NCBI GenBank assembly: GCA_029931535.1
Contig: JAQPZY010001033.1
Span: 310,001 to 374,000, forward strand
Reading direction: 5' to 3'
DNA from: Margaritifera margaritifera
Taxonomy: Eukaryota > Mollusca > Bivalvia > Unionida > Margaritiferidae
Length of the DNA: 64,000 nucleotides
In this document: positions 1-14,234 of the stretch, in pieces
Numbering within the stretch: position 1 is the stretch's first letter
Layout of the letters: each line of letters starts with the position of its first letter
Notes under the pieces: generated by a model
What the model saw: only the letters and a program-made list of their open reading frames with translations
Databases searched by the model: none
Told to the model about the DNA's origin: nothing
Made by a program: the position numbers and the translations under genes

Positions 1-460
1 CAGCTGAGAAAATAAATTACAAATATGAATAACTGAGATTAATTGAAGGATTAAGGTAATACTTTTAAAGACGTTTACAACAATTAAGTTTCAAAGAGCA
101 CCAGTAGTCTTAGTGACACCATTACGCCGAATACTAGATTACTTCTGTGACGACACATTTCCAGATCGGACGCATAAGATGCATTTTCTAATCCAAAACT
201 GCATTCCTCGCCAAAAACGATAAATTGCGATAATTATATAACATTATTTGAAAGCGATACAAGCTAAGAAAAATGGAAAAATCTTGAAAAAATATATACC
301 GCCGTCTTGACAAAACAGGGGATAGGATCCGACGGGATTCAAAACTGCCGGAGAAAGGATTTTTAAATCGTGTGGTTTTGCACTGTACAGGTAGGAAGTG
401 GAACAAAACAACAAGACACGTAGTTCATCAATAAGGTACCTATTCAGAAGTCTGTTCAAC
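1..460. other. No recognised feature
   Basis: AT-rich sequence with no supported gene, RNA or repeat. Confidence 0.5.
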
Positions 461-695
461 ACCACAGTCGAAACGAAAATGACACAGCTTAGGTGATTTT
501 CAATAGGTATTTTTGGACACACAGTCGAAACGAAAATGACACAGCTGAGGTGATTTTCAATAGGTATTTTTGGACACACAGTCGAAACGAAAATGACACA
601 GCTGAGGTAATTTTCAATAGGTTTTTCTGGACACACAGTCGAAACGAAAAAGACACAACTGAGGTGATTCTCAATAGGTTTTTCTTGACACACGC
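461..695. repeat. 57-bp tandem repeat, about 4 copies
   Basis: Unit begins 'cagtcgaaacgaaaatgaca' and ends 'aataggtatttttgg'. Because 57 is a multiple of 3, an open frame runs through the copies on each strand; I do not regard these as genes. Confidence 0.9.
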
Positions 696-899
696 GAAGC
701 ATGATGTGATCAAACCAACGAAATGATCAGCGTGGCAAATGCAGTCGTAAATAGCCGTCTATTAATAACCTGAGGATTGGCAAACCAGAGTGGAAAGGTC
801 GTGCATTTGCCTTCCCAGCGTCATTATTAAAAGATTAGCACGTATAGAAGAGTTTTTACTCGTCTCCTAAGGGTTAAAACATATCAAATAATGATAACC

Positions 900-2540
900 A
901 ATATGCTAAAGATGTCATGGAACATTAACATTCAAATACTTGGAGATACTCATGACTATTATGTGAAGAAAGATACATAGATGCTATGTTACAATTTTGA
1001 GGAGTTTAAGAATGTCTGTGTGAAATATTACAAAACGAAACTCTGCTCACAATCATAGCGCACCATGACTAGCTCATTATGCAGGTTTAGAGATATCGGA
1101 TGTAGAACTTAAACTTATAACAGACAACGACATGTTCCTGATTATTAAGAGCGGAATTAGAGTTGGAATTAGCATGTTACTACATGGATACGCTGAAGCA
1201 AATCATGAATAATATCTGAACAAATATAATAAAGTAATAAAATTATGGTAACCATCATTTTTCTATCTTACTGTATTTGTCAAGTCCAAGTCTCAGAGTG
1301 CAGCAAAGCTCAGTACGAAAGGTCAAGATAATTTATTATGCATACCTAGATGCTAACAATCTATATATGTCGGCCTGGAGCAAATAGATGCCGGTGAAAA
1401 ATTATACATTGGCAACTGATAAAGAAATTAGATCAGAAAAAATCAAATCTGTTCAAAATTGCAAGTGACTATGATACTGTTTCTATTTTAGAAGTGGATT
1501 GGAAGATTTCATTACACTTGCATTAATATTTCAAGAATTACCTGTTAGATATAGATACATTAATTCCAGATGAAAATGAATTATTTCCCTTGGAAAAGAA
1601 GCTGAATACCTACAATGGTACATAACTAACAGTACCAAAATTGTTATGTACACTGAAAATAGAGAGAAATATGTCATGAAATACATACATTTTAAACTTT
1701 ACATACAATTGCGTTTCAAATTGAAAACAATACACCGAGTTGTCTTATTTGATAAAAAAAACGTAGGTTAAATAACGTATATAACAGAGTACAAAGTTAG
1801 ACACAAAGCAGCGAATAATTTTGAAAAAGACAAATGAATAACTGAGTGTTCCACAAAGAAACAGTATAAATATGTACAGATGAAAATAAATATTTTAGAT
1901 GTCAGTAAGATTGGTCATTTGCCAGGAGAAATATTATCGATAAATTACGTACGGTTGAGTAGTCTTAAAAACAAGAAAATTAAATCAAGCAAACCAGTAT
2001 ACGGTGGATTTACAGTGTTAGAGTTATCAAAATGGCTAATGTATGAATTTTACTATAACAATATGAAATAGAAATACGGGGATAAAATGAAACTGTTAAT
2101 GACTGATACTGATTTGATATCCATTCATATTGAGACAGAAAAATCTCTGATATGAAGGATAACATCAAATTGTATGACAGTAGTGACTATTCAAAGGACA
2201 ACATATTTTGTATCTTACAAATGACAAAGAAACTTCCTGGACTTTTCCGATGAGAGAGTCTTGTGGCGTAAGATCAAAACTGTATTGATCCAAGACGGAC
2301 AAAGAGGAAAAGAAAGTTTGTAAAGGAATAAAACAATGTGTAATAAAAAGAATTAGAAATTCGAAAAATATACAGACTGCTTATTTAATCATAAGGAAAA
2401 CTACTAAGAAATGAATTTACTCAGACCATACAATCTTGAGATGCATAATATCAAACTGACAAAGGAAGAATTGTCTGTGTTGTCTGTGTATGCCAAGCAT
2501 TTTTTGGTTGATAACATAAACACATTTCCGTACGAACAGG
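900..2540 (+). pseudogene. Decayed Polinton/Maverick-type family-B DNA polymerase (pPolB)
   Basis: Protein-primed DNA polymerase of a Polinton-type element, broken by stops and frameshifts. Blocks in family order: DTHDYYVKKD and NFEEFKNVCVKYYK (about 945-1035), LEISDVELKLITD then SGIRVGISMLLHGYAEAN (about 1088-1210), YLDANNLY (about 1344), KPVYGGFTVLELSKWLMYEF (about 2000-2052), KYGDKMKLLMTDTDL (palm motif with the DTD aspartates, about 2072-2116), SSDYSKDN, and the C-terminal block MNLLRPYNLEMHNIKL starting at 2411. The N-terminal exonuclease domain is not seen upstream. Polintons are virus-like DNA transposons; this copy is dead. The close alternative, an adintovirus-like integrated virus, uses the same polymerase and cannot be excluded. 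Confidence 0.8.
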
Positions 2541-2743
2541 TAAGCATGATTTATGTGATTTTTCAAGTAGGTCCCTGCAATACTTTAACAAATCATCAGC
2601 TTTTCCAAACGTTTCTTCTGCAACTTCTGTTTATGTCAAACTTACTTATTTAATATTTTCCTCCAAGGGTTTACGTAACCTCTTTTCTCTGCAACAGACA
2701 AATTAAAACTTTTTTATTTAAGACATTGAGCAGTTCCCAGTGA

Positions 2744-3245
2744 TTATAGATTACATGATGCTTCGTTAGAGATTGCAATTCTAGCATTGTTTGTCTTACA
2801 AGTTACAAAAATATTTGAAAGTAACTTTGTTACAGGGATATTTAGATCTTTTCTAATGTGATCAAAACTTATACTTCGCTTTAGATCATGTGTAACACCA
2901 CAGTCATTCATGTTATACTTTGTATAACTAAGCTTTAGTTTAGTTTTTCCAGCTTTTCAATTATCATGACGAGATCTTAACCAGCCAAATATATCCTCAA
3001 TACAGTAGTAGTTCCTTTCATTATGTATTTTTGATATTACCGTCTGACGGTGATAACATAATACCTGTTTTTAAAAGCATTCTTTGATCGCAAAATTTGA
3101 AATATTTCATTTTTCCAGGTGTCAACGTAGTATGGTCTTCATTGTTAATCATGTCATCATCAGCAAGCTCCTTGTAAACGATTGTGTTGTCACAAGATAG
3201 ATCTGAAACTGTTCCCAGTTTATCGTCTCAACGAGTATGATACTT
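2744..3245 (-). pseudogene. Unidentified decayed ORF, convergent with the polymerase
   Basis: Minus-strand coding-like sequence with a few stops. Blocks in order: LGTVSDLSCDNTIVYKELAD, then DHTTLTPGKMKYFKFCDQRM, ERNYYCIEDIFGWLRSRHDN, and a C-terminal stretch of about 65 codons without a stop, beginning KLKLSYTKYNMNDCGVTHDL and ending ISNEASCNL at a stop at 2744-2746. It ends about 200 bp from the polymerase C-terminus, so it may be a cargo gene of the same Polinton. I do not recognise the family. Confidence 0.4.
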
Positions 3246-3859
3246 ATTTATATTAATATTCGAAATACTACATAAAATACCATGACAAGCAAGACTTTAA
3301 AAAGTATATGTTTATACTCTTCAGATTCTATTCTTTTGTCAGTGCCAATTAGTAGCTGTCTGCAATTTTTATTCTATTCGGTAAATTTAAATATATGCTA
3401 CCGCAGCGTTAGAAATAAAATTCCGCAGCATTCGAAAATTTGAGCAAAATTAAGATATGTTAAAAATACATTTTTTGTTTCAACAAATACCTCTTTTCGC
3501 AATTTGATGGGGTGCACGGACTATATAGTGTCTCGTGCTTGTAATTGCACATTAAGTACAATCATTCGCTTTAATCAGGTTAGTCCATTTATTTTAGTAC
3601 AGATTTCTAATAATATGATAGTAGGATATAGCTGCGCTAGAGTAGTGTATACAATTAAAGTACTGGAATTTGAATTTCTCTAAATGTCTAGATATCTTTA
3701 ATCACTTAAAACCGTACTATTTTAATTTGCACTATGGTTCAGTAATTATTAAATTTTGATTTTTAATAGTGACACATGCAAATATGAGTGGTCTAAGAGT
3801 TTTAATGATTTGCAAACCGACCGAAGTCTTGTTCGTCTAGTAATTTTTAACATTGATTT
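3246..3859. other. No recognised feature
   Basis: AT-rich; possible further Polinton decay, but no block I can assign. Confidence 0.4.
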
Positions 3860-3965
3860 TTAATGTTCTCGTGACCAAAAGGGTGCGGGGTCGAATCCTG
3901 CCCAGATCAGACCTGGTCGGCCGACGTGGTGTGTCCCTAGTCAATGCACATTACTCAGAGATGCG
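3860..3965 (+). mobile_element. SINE fragment
   Basis: B-box-like GGGTCGAATCC followed by 'cagatcagacctggtcgg' and 'gtggtgtgtccctagtcaa'. The same core occurs at 8060-8115, so this is one dispersed SINE family. The 5' A box is not clear. Confidence 0.5.
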
Positions 3966-5990
3966 TGGAGACAATTTTCACTGTAAATCATACATTATCC
4001 AATTAAACTATTTATTGAGCACCTGATGACAATTTCGGGCCACAAACTAAATCGTGTTAAGGTCCTATTCAACATAATGGATATCCGATTGGGATGCGAC
4101 TATTCTTGGACGATAACATTGTCATGTCTCTAAGGAGGTTGCGGCAAAGATTTGTTCATTATCTCGTAACATATATAGCCAATGAAGCATATTTTGCAAT
4201 GCCGCAAGGCGAGTGTAATCGATGGTATCTGCAATATACACGTAACCGATCCTGTTTTCATTTAGTCATTAATTCTTTATTTCCACCATAAGGAGGTTTA
4301 CAGACACATACATGACAAACAAGACAATATAACAGAGAAATCACATTAAATAATGTACAAATATGCAAAGGTTTACTTGAATGATCGTACAGTTAAAGGG
4401 AAGAATCAATCGTATCTAAGCGACAATTAGAGAATTATGAAATAAATATGAAGAAGATATCTGGAAATACACAGATGAACCCAAAACATTCGTTTATAAA
4501 CATGTATATGAACATAGATTATATACATGCTCGTATTTAAGTCCATATGTAATGTGGGTGTTTCCCTGGATCACAGGACTCAAGCATTAATTGTATCCGG
4601 TAAGTGGGGGCCATAACTCCGAGTGCCTGGCGTTAGGTTTACTGATCATCAGGACGTCACCTATAATAGAAAATGTCATCTGTCATGCAATTAGGAGATC
4701 AATATTACAATTATGGTAAGGAAAAATATATTCTCGATATCAGAACAATCAACTGTAATGAACTATGCAGAAAATTATTAAAGAATTAAAGCATGCCAGA
4801 TATGTGAAATACCAGAAGAAAAAAAAGAAGGTACATAGCAAAACATTAATCAGCATCAAAATGAACTGTAATGAACTATGCGACTAAACAAGTACCCTCT
4901 TAGTAGCTTAATGAATGACCACCATACCATGTTTTACTGGCTTATTTTGGCTCTTCATTGGATTAATAGTGGGGTAATTGTATGTAAGTATTCGTGATAT
5001 GCAGGAGAGTAAATACAGTTTGCACGCCTATTATGTGGGCACATTTGTATTTTCTTGACCCAATTTACCTAACCGCGAGGTAGGAGACAACTCACTATAT
5101 ACGTGCTAGTTGGTATGTTCCAACAATCGAAACTAGGGATTTAATATCTGTTTGAAACTGTGTTATATTTTACAATGAAAATTCTGGACACGGGTTGTTT
5201 TCTGTGTCAGGAACGGGGTAGAAATTAATAGTTGAAGGTGTTTTATCCTGGTAGTAAAACGGCTTTTCACCTGGTGAATTGAACCCAGAAATGAAATAGA
5301 TGAGATAAAAGGAGATACAACACTTTTAACAAGAACATTAATTCAACGATTGATATTCCATGATGTTCTTGCAAGAATGGGACTAACTTTAAAGGAAAAG
5401 TCCATGAAAATTTTCACCCTTTATTATTTGATAGATACTTACATCATAAGAACGTAAAATGTAAAAGAAGTTCAGAGAAACTCAAGCTTATACAAATAAT
5501 TTGGTTCAGACGAAAGGTAAAATGTATAAGTGATTCGAAAGCTTCAGATGATCTCCGAATGATTTGTTGCGTCACGAGATCGGTTTGTTTTCATTGCAGT
5601 GCTATATACACCTTGTATATACACCTTATATATACACCTTGTATATACACCTTGTATATACCTTAGAAAGTTGTTCGAGAAAACTATTTTTTGATGAAAT
5701 CAGAAGTTTAAGCACACTAAACTTCAGGTGATGCTTTCTTTCAATTGAACTTTGTTTTGTTTTACTTTATTTTGACCACACGGAATTTAGGACGAGTTCC
5801 AACCATGGCAAAAATTAAAAGACAATGTTGAAATTGACGAATTATCTCACGAAAACAAATAAATCATGCTTTATCTGAGTGGAAAATAAGAAAAACCGGT
5901 TCCAATTCCAGCTTCAACATTTGGACAAGTAAGTACATAAATTGTTACTTCGGCATGGAAGTAATGTAATCACGAAATAATGTAATCAAC
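3966..5990. other. Mostly featureless; one dispersed repeat and one short open stretch
   Basis: The segment at about 4776-4856 is a close copy of 17455-17535. A plus-strand stretch at about 5297-5455 stays open for about 50 codons (DEIKGDTTLLTRTLIQRLIF...), with no recognised homology. Short 13-bp repeats of 'tatatacaccttg' lie at 5606-5660. Confidence 0.5.
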
Positions 5991-6910
5991 TACTTAGTGC
6001 ATATAATTAATATGCAAATAGTTTTGTTATTTTTGGTATAGAACTGCTGTAATCACTAAATACCACATTCAATCAACATGAAAATAGTTTGTTAAACTCG
6101 GCATGGAAGAACTGTGATTACTAATTACTACATTAAATCAACAGGTAAATAGTTTGTTATATTCGGTACATAAATACTGTAATCACTAATTAATACATTT
6201 AATCCAATATGTAAATAGTTTGCTATGTTTGGTATAGAAATACTGAAATTACTAAGTACTCCATGTAAATAGTTTGCTATGTTTGGTATAGAAATACTGA
6301 AATTACTAAGTACTCCATGTAAATAGTTTGCTATGTTTGGTTTAGAAATACTGAAATTGCTAAGTACTACATGTAAATAGTTTGCTATGTTTGGTTTAGA
6401 AATACTGAAATTGCTAAGTACTACATGTAAATAGTTTGTTATGTTTGGTATAGAAATACTGAAATTACTAAGTACTCCATGTAAATAGTTTGCTATTTTT
6501 GGTATAGAAATACTGAAATTACTAAGTACTACATGTAAATAGTTTGCTATGTTTGGTATAGAAATACTTAAATTATTAAGTACTCCATGTAAATAGTTTG
6601 TTATGTTTGGTATAGAAATACTGAAATTACTAAGTACTCCATGTAAATAGTTTGCTATGTTTGGTATAGAAATACTGAAATTACTAAGTACTACATGTGA
6701 ATAGTTTGTTATGTTCAGCATGGAAGTACTGTAATCACTAATTACTACATTTAATTAATATATAAATAATTTACTATTTTCGGTATAGAAGTACTGTGAT
6801 CACTAAGTATTACATGTAATCAAAATGCAAATAATTTGTCATGTACAGCATGGAAATACTGTACTCACTAAGTACTGTAATCAACTGCGTAATGCATGTA
6901 ATCAACATTC
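5991..6910. repeat. 54-bp satellite array (regular core 6196-6712)
   Basis: Around ten regular copies of a 54-bp unit ('atgtaaatagtttgctatg' ... 'gaaattactaagtactcc') with more diverged copies on both sides. On the minus strand the array is one open frame of about 197 residues repeating SISIPNIANYLHGVLSNF. The length being a multiple of 3 explains the frame. Confidence 0.92.
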
Positions 6911-7128
6911 ACTTAGTCCAAAATGTCTATCAGAACCTCTATCCCAGGCTATTTTTCAACATGAGTGTCCACCGCCACACCAAATTATGTTACGTTGTGA
7001 GCAAAAAAGTGGCGTCCGTCAAAAACAGGTATTACTCTGCATTTACAGCGTCAAAGTCCAAAGTGCTTGACTATCACCCATACTATTAAAAGAAAACATA
7101 AATAAATGAAAAAAGAATTTACCAACAC

Positions 7129-7129
<1 letters not shown>

Positions 7130-7173
<44 letters not shown>
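7130..7173. repeat. (TTA)n microsatellite
   Basis: An uninterrupted trinucleotide run. Confidence 0.97.
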
Positions 7174-7439
7174 TTGCAGTGTTATGTTTTACGGTCTATC
7201 GTGTTTGTAGAGTCTAAACATTATAAAATTATGGGCTAGAACACTGCCATCGAGAACTTCGATCTACATCAGTATTTAACATACACAGTAAGTTAACAAA
7301 CAACATTTTATTTCTTGTAACTATTCCATTCTAATCATCACTTGGAAGAAGAAACAAAAGGTGGCCCAGCAGGAGGGTACTCCTAGTAAAAAGGGTCAAT
7401 TTGTTTTTATATCACCAACGTTTCCTCAGATTTGAAAAC

Positions 7440-7618
7440 AATTCTAAATACAAGGTCGGTTCGTTGGTTTTTAATGGCACTTTCGTCTCATAAGTAGTAA
7501 TATCATGCCGAGGAAATAAGACATACCAAGCCAGCCAATCAGGGCTGGCCTGAGCGGGTATTGAACCCTCCACCCTTGGATTACGACTCTGATACGTTAC
7601 CATATGAGCTACGAACAG
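7440..7618 (-). mobile_element. tRNA-derived SINE
   Basis: On the minus strand, a tRNA-like head has an A box TAGCTCATATGGTA (7598-7611) and a B box GGGTTCAATACCC (7556-7568) at tRNA-like spacing, followed by an unrelated body and an 'attaaaaaccaacgaac' tail. The head lacks a convincing acceptor stem and is fused to the body, so it is a SINE and not a tRNA gene. Confidence 0.7.
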
Positions 7619-8019
7619 AATACAGTTTTGGCAGGTTTCACTGTATAGTCATTGGTACCATCCATAACGGAGGCTTCAGCCCGTGCATATTTGTAAGTTG
7701 GAAGTGAACGTCTGAGCCATGACGATCAGATGGTTCATGTTTACAAGACCATTTTATTTTATGTGCTTGGTATTGATACTATATTTGTTTCGTAAGGATC
7801 AACCCCCCCCCTTACCAAATCCTCCCCCCCCCCCCATAATTAATATTTGAAAAGAAGACAGAACTTAGAACATTTTATCTTATGGATCGTGGATAAAGCA
7901 GGGATATAATCCTTTAATACTTTTTATTTACAACTTTATGCAACAAATCTTGAGGTGGTGGGTACTCATGTTAAAAATGGTATGTTGGTCCTGCTGAAGG
8001 TACAGACAAACACTTTGAT

Positions 8020-8115
8020 TTTGAAAAACCCCGTGTCAGTAAGCGTTGGACTAAGCCTACCATCAGATCAGCCCCGATCGGCTACAGTGGTGTGTCCTTT
8101 GGCAAAAACACAATA
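8020..8115 (+). mobile_element. SINE core fragment
   Basis: 'cagatcagccccgatcgg' then 'gtggtgtgtcctttggcaa', matching the core at about 3900-3950. The family assignment rests on that match only. Confidence 0.45.
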
Positions 8116-8190
8116 ACCTACTTGAGTTGCTGTACCGTAAAACATGAAACAAAAAAGGAACCCGCTTATATACTGCATGCCCTGGAATAA

Positions 8191-8294
8191 GGAGGGGGGA
8201 GGGTCTTCTTGGAAACTTGACGTCGGGAGGGGGGAGGGTCTTCTTGGAAACTTGACGTCAGGAGGGGGGAGGGTCTTCTTGGAAACTTGACGTC
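8191..8294. repeat. 35-bp tandem repeat, 3 copies
   Basis: Unit 'ggaggggggagggtcttctt' plus 'ggaaacttgacgtc'. The copies are nearly identical, so the expansion is recent. Each unit carries a TGACGTC CRE-like site and a G-rich run. Confidence 0.92.
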
Positions 8295-9760
8295 GTATCT
8301 CCTAAACGAAATTCTGATCGAGGATATAGCGATGCGCTGTGCACTTATATTTCACAAACAAGTGAACAAAAATCATTTTCATTCTACAATTTGACAGCAC
8401 AAATTTGGCAAAAATTCTGTAATTTTATCCGTAGTTAAGGAACAAAATTCTTTGAAGCAGAGAAAAGAATCGAGGTATTTATAATTTTCATATGTTTTCT
8501 GTGATTCACCCACCAATTTACAAGATTGTCCATTAGCAAAGACATTTTGAAAAGAAAAATAAAGCAGAATACGCAGGAGTTTGACAGAAGCGGCCAGTTT
8601 AACAACTTAAATCAAACATAAAAAACGATCTTATGTTGTATCTGTTCGTATATTTGCAACAGCGACGGAAAATCCGTGTCTTGAAGGAAAATCCGTAAAT
8701 GTAGTTAGCCTGACTTTGAATTTTATCGTTCCTTGTGTTGTGATTAGTGATACAAGCTCAATTCTGGCCAAATACGTGCAAACAACCGCTCCTTAGTTAA
8801 TCACAGTTACAAACGTGTATCGCATGTTCAAAGTATTCTGTTTTAAAAAAATACAAAGAAAAAAAGGAGTGATCCCATGGGACGTCTCATTTGTGTGTGT
8901 CTTTACATTTATAGACCAGCTGATCATGTTTGAAGTCATTCTTACCTGCAGTCGCTCAGATTGGAACAGAAAACACAGGACTAGCTGTTATCACCACTAG
9001 ACTACAGGTAAGCCATTTTGCTTAAAACTTGCACTGTTCCTGGTTAGCTGCATGAAAGATTCAGTTCAAAGCCACATCGCATGCGTCTTGTCGTTGTGGA
9101 GTCATCTTTTCCCTCCTGTACATGCAGCAGTCTGGAATATTGCTTAACATCTCTCACATTTATGAATGACTTACAAAATGAAACGCTATTCTGACTTTTG
9201 TTTCCAGGGGTGAGAGAGAGCAGGCCCGCTGAGAGTAGGGCGGGGAGGGGGAGCCTAGCAATTGCCTAAGGGCCCGGCGTTTTCCAGGTACCCGCCGTCA
9301 ACTCAGTTATAAAAAATAAATTAATCTTTGCAGTAAATATGAAAATGTGTTCCTTTCAAGAGTCGAAGTTATGGTAGATTACTACAGGTTTTATATGCAA
9401 AACTGAACACAGGTTTTCATATAACAAAATTAAACTAGTTTTGGGGCCCATGACTGCTCTGCCCAGGGGCCCAGAATGTCTATCGGCGGGCTTGAGGGAG
9501 AGGGGGTCTTATGAATTTCAACATACTCATTGCCGTAATTGTTTCTTTGGCTGTTGGTGACAATGCTAATTTTTCAAGCCATGTAAATAGTTTTCTTTTT
9601 AGGATGAAATATCTATTTTATTTCAAGTTGTAGTATGTTTCAATAATTTGTATTCACCTATTTATTTTCGTAACCACTCTAACCACTTTGAAAATTTGTA
9701 TATTGCCTATGAGTGTAACGAGCCTGCAATTGTGTAATGCTTTTGATGCTCTCAAACGTG

Positions 9761-9763
<3 letters not shown>
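8295..9763. other. No gene supported
   Basis: Two perfect-looking splice donors on opposite strands lie close together: plus CAG|gtaag at about 9005 and minus CAG|gtaag at about 8945. No coding block joins to them. A non-coding 5' exon of the SLC23 gene is possible but unproven. Confidence 0.35.

Positions 9764-9842
<79 letters not shown>
9764..9842. repeat. (GA)n microsatellite
   Basis: About 75 bp of GA with one GGG interruption near the end. Confidence 0.97.
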
Positions 9843-10719
9843 TAAAATTGCGCCTAATTGTGCAGGAAATTGTGTTCAGCTTGCATTTCAGGAAGTGAAA
9901 TTAGTTGGTAAGTGCAATCGGTTCTGGAGCACACTTACTAGTAAATACAGTACTGTCTTTTTTGCCTCGTATAGGGATACCATACTATTTATGGCATTAA
10001 ACTGCGTGAGAACACATAGCCATCTCAGATAGGTGTACGAGGATATTTCTAGCCACTTTCCGTATCACTTGTTGAACAAAAAATTATTATCTTGTATAGG
10101 GTTACGAGAACGTATCACACTATCACATTTTAAAGCAGTAGGTTACCATTTCGTTGCATTAAAGGTGTAAGTGGTGTCGCAGAGCAAAATCCTCATATTG
10201 GGATACAGCAATATTTCTGGCGCACTTTTTGTTCTACCGTGTGAAAACAAATTTCACGGTAGGGTGTTTAGAAAAGATGTTTCTTGAACACTGGGGGGTC
10301 GAACTTATTATTTACTCTAGTGTAGATCCTACTATCGTACTATTGAGGTTTACTACTTCAATAAATGGAGATAACAAAATACTAACTCATGTATTCCAAC
10401 AGTTGCGTAATGCCTGGTGATATTGAAAAGGTAAGGTGTATTTACTAAAGTTTTGCAAGTGCATCAGTCATGTGTGACAGGAAACATTCTGTTGCTTGAA
10501 GATTCGAATACATGGTAAGTATGACAATATTTTTGTCGAGTATGTAGTATCGATGGAGTCTTCAAAACCCCTTAGCTGTTAATGAAGTACTATAATGCTG
10601 CTCGACGGCGTCCCTACTGTTCGAAAAATATTGTTCAATTTCACAACTCTGATTTTTTCGTGCCCATTCCCCCCCCCCCCCTTCTTTGTAAAGTCTGCAA
10701 ATTACAAGCAAGTTAAAGA

Positions 10720-11007
10720 GCATGAGATGATACATTATTTATCTAGTCTACTTTAGCAGATTTTTAGGTATGAGATGATACATTATGTATATAGTCTACT
10801 TTAGCAGATTTCCAGGCATGAGCTGATACATTATGTATCTAGTTTACTTTAGCAGATTTCCAGGCATGAGCTGATACATTATGTATCTAGTTTACTTTAG
10901 CAGATTTCCAGGCATGAGCTGATACATTACGTATCTAGTCGACTCTAGCAGATTTCCAGGCATGAGATTATACATTATATATCTAGTCTACTTTAGCAGA
11001 TTTTCAG
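10720..11007. repeat. 48-bp tandem repeat, 6 copies
   Basis: Six units of exactly 48 bp ('gcatgagctgatacattatg' ... 'tttagcagatttccag') with few substitutions. Confidence 0.95.
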
Positions 11008-12850
<1,843 letters not shown>

Positions 12851-14158
12851 TTCAATCTCAGGCCAAAAAAAAAAGACTTGCTTACGGAACGATTGGAACA
12901 ACAATCTGAGATCATTATTAGTATATATTTCTTTCTTAATGGTATGCACGAATAGGTATCCAATGACTAGGGGTGGGTGTATGCACGGCACTGAATTGCA
13001 TTCCCAAATATAGAGAAAAATAAACTAAAATTTGTATTGAGATTATTATTTCTTTTAATAAAAGATGATGATATAATAATACTAATACTATTACTACTAT
13101 TAGTACTAATAATAATAGGGATCCAGATCCGGAATTTTCCGATTATTTCTTTTTCTTTGTCATCATAATCTTCTTATCAACATTGTCGTCTTTGTCGTCA
13201 TCATCAGTGTTGTGTCGATCTGATGACTATCGTGATCCCACCACCCGCCTTATAAGTAAGAATACCTAATGTGCATACCCATCTTAAAACGCATTGAATG
13301 CATTGCAGATTTGTTAATACATATATGTGTAAATTTCCACATGTGCAAATATGCACACCGTGTACAAATGTTTTGCATGAGAACGGGTTAAAGGTGAAGT
13401 AAGGATGCAGGATTACCTTTTGCGTCAATACTTTGAGCTGCCGAAAACAGCATTGTCTTTCGCCTTATTGATAAATTGTATTGAGCATTTGTATTGTTTA
13501 ATGAAATCTCAAAATGGATGTCAGTTTCGAGAAAGTAAAAATTTTTTTTTCATAGATAAGGAGGTTCCACATGCATTGCTACGCCAAAATCCGTTTGGTA
13601 TTTTGAATATGTTATCTTCACCGGGATTTAATACACGGCTAGACCAACTGAGCTAGGGATCAATGCTACGACTTTAGTTGACGTACATGGTGAAATGTTA
13701 TCAGGGTGAATTAAATTTGTGTTTTTGTGGTGGTTTTGGTTCCTTGCCATACTAACCGACGATGAATTTATTACATGCCACTTATGAACAACATTCATTG
13801 TTTCAGGCTGCAGTAAGGCATTTTTTTGTAAATAAATATTTTACAATAGACTCTGGCCTGAACCATTAAACAATAGTATACGATTGTTTTATATTCTGAT
13901 GTAGTTGCAGATACAAATTATTATTTTTGTGAATCAAGATTTTAATATAGACTCTGGTCTGAACTAATAACAAAACGGTAAAATTGCTTTACAGTCTAAT
14001 GTTGTTGCAGACAGTATACATTTTCATTACTTATTAATGTTACCTATACTATTTCAAAATATACTGAACAAAGTCAAAAATAAGAAAAGATCTTGCGGTA
14101 ACTCATTTAAAATCTTACTAAAATGAACGCTGAAGTGTGGTATTGAAAATTAGCAAAC
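12851..14158. other. No gene supported
   Basis: Mixed AT-rich sequence with short ATT/ACT microsatellites at 13045-13120. A tRNA-like 'gaccaactgagctag' at about 13640 may be a SINE scrap. Confidence 0.35.
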
Positions 14159-14234
14159 CTGATTGATTTATGAGGATGTGTAACCTGATTGATTTATGAG
14201 GATGTGTAACCTGATTGATTTATGAGGATGTGTA
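14159..14234. repeat. 26-bp tandem repeat, 3 copies
   Basis: Unit 'ctgattgatttatgaggatg' plus 'tgtaac', essentially perfect. Confidence 0.92.

Noticed and set aside
7556..7611. A functional tRNA gene on the minus strand
   Set aside because: A and B boxes are present, but there is no acceptor-stem pairing and the head is fused to a SINE body.
10720..11007. A CRISPR-like array
   Set aside because: Six direct units are contiguous with no unique spacers, and the DNA is eukaryotic; it is a minisatellite.
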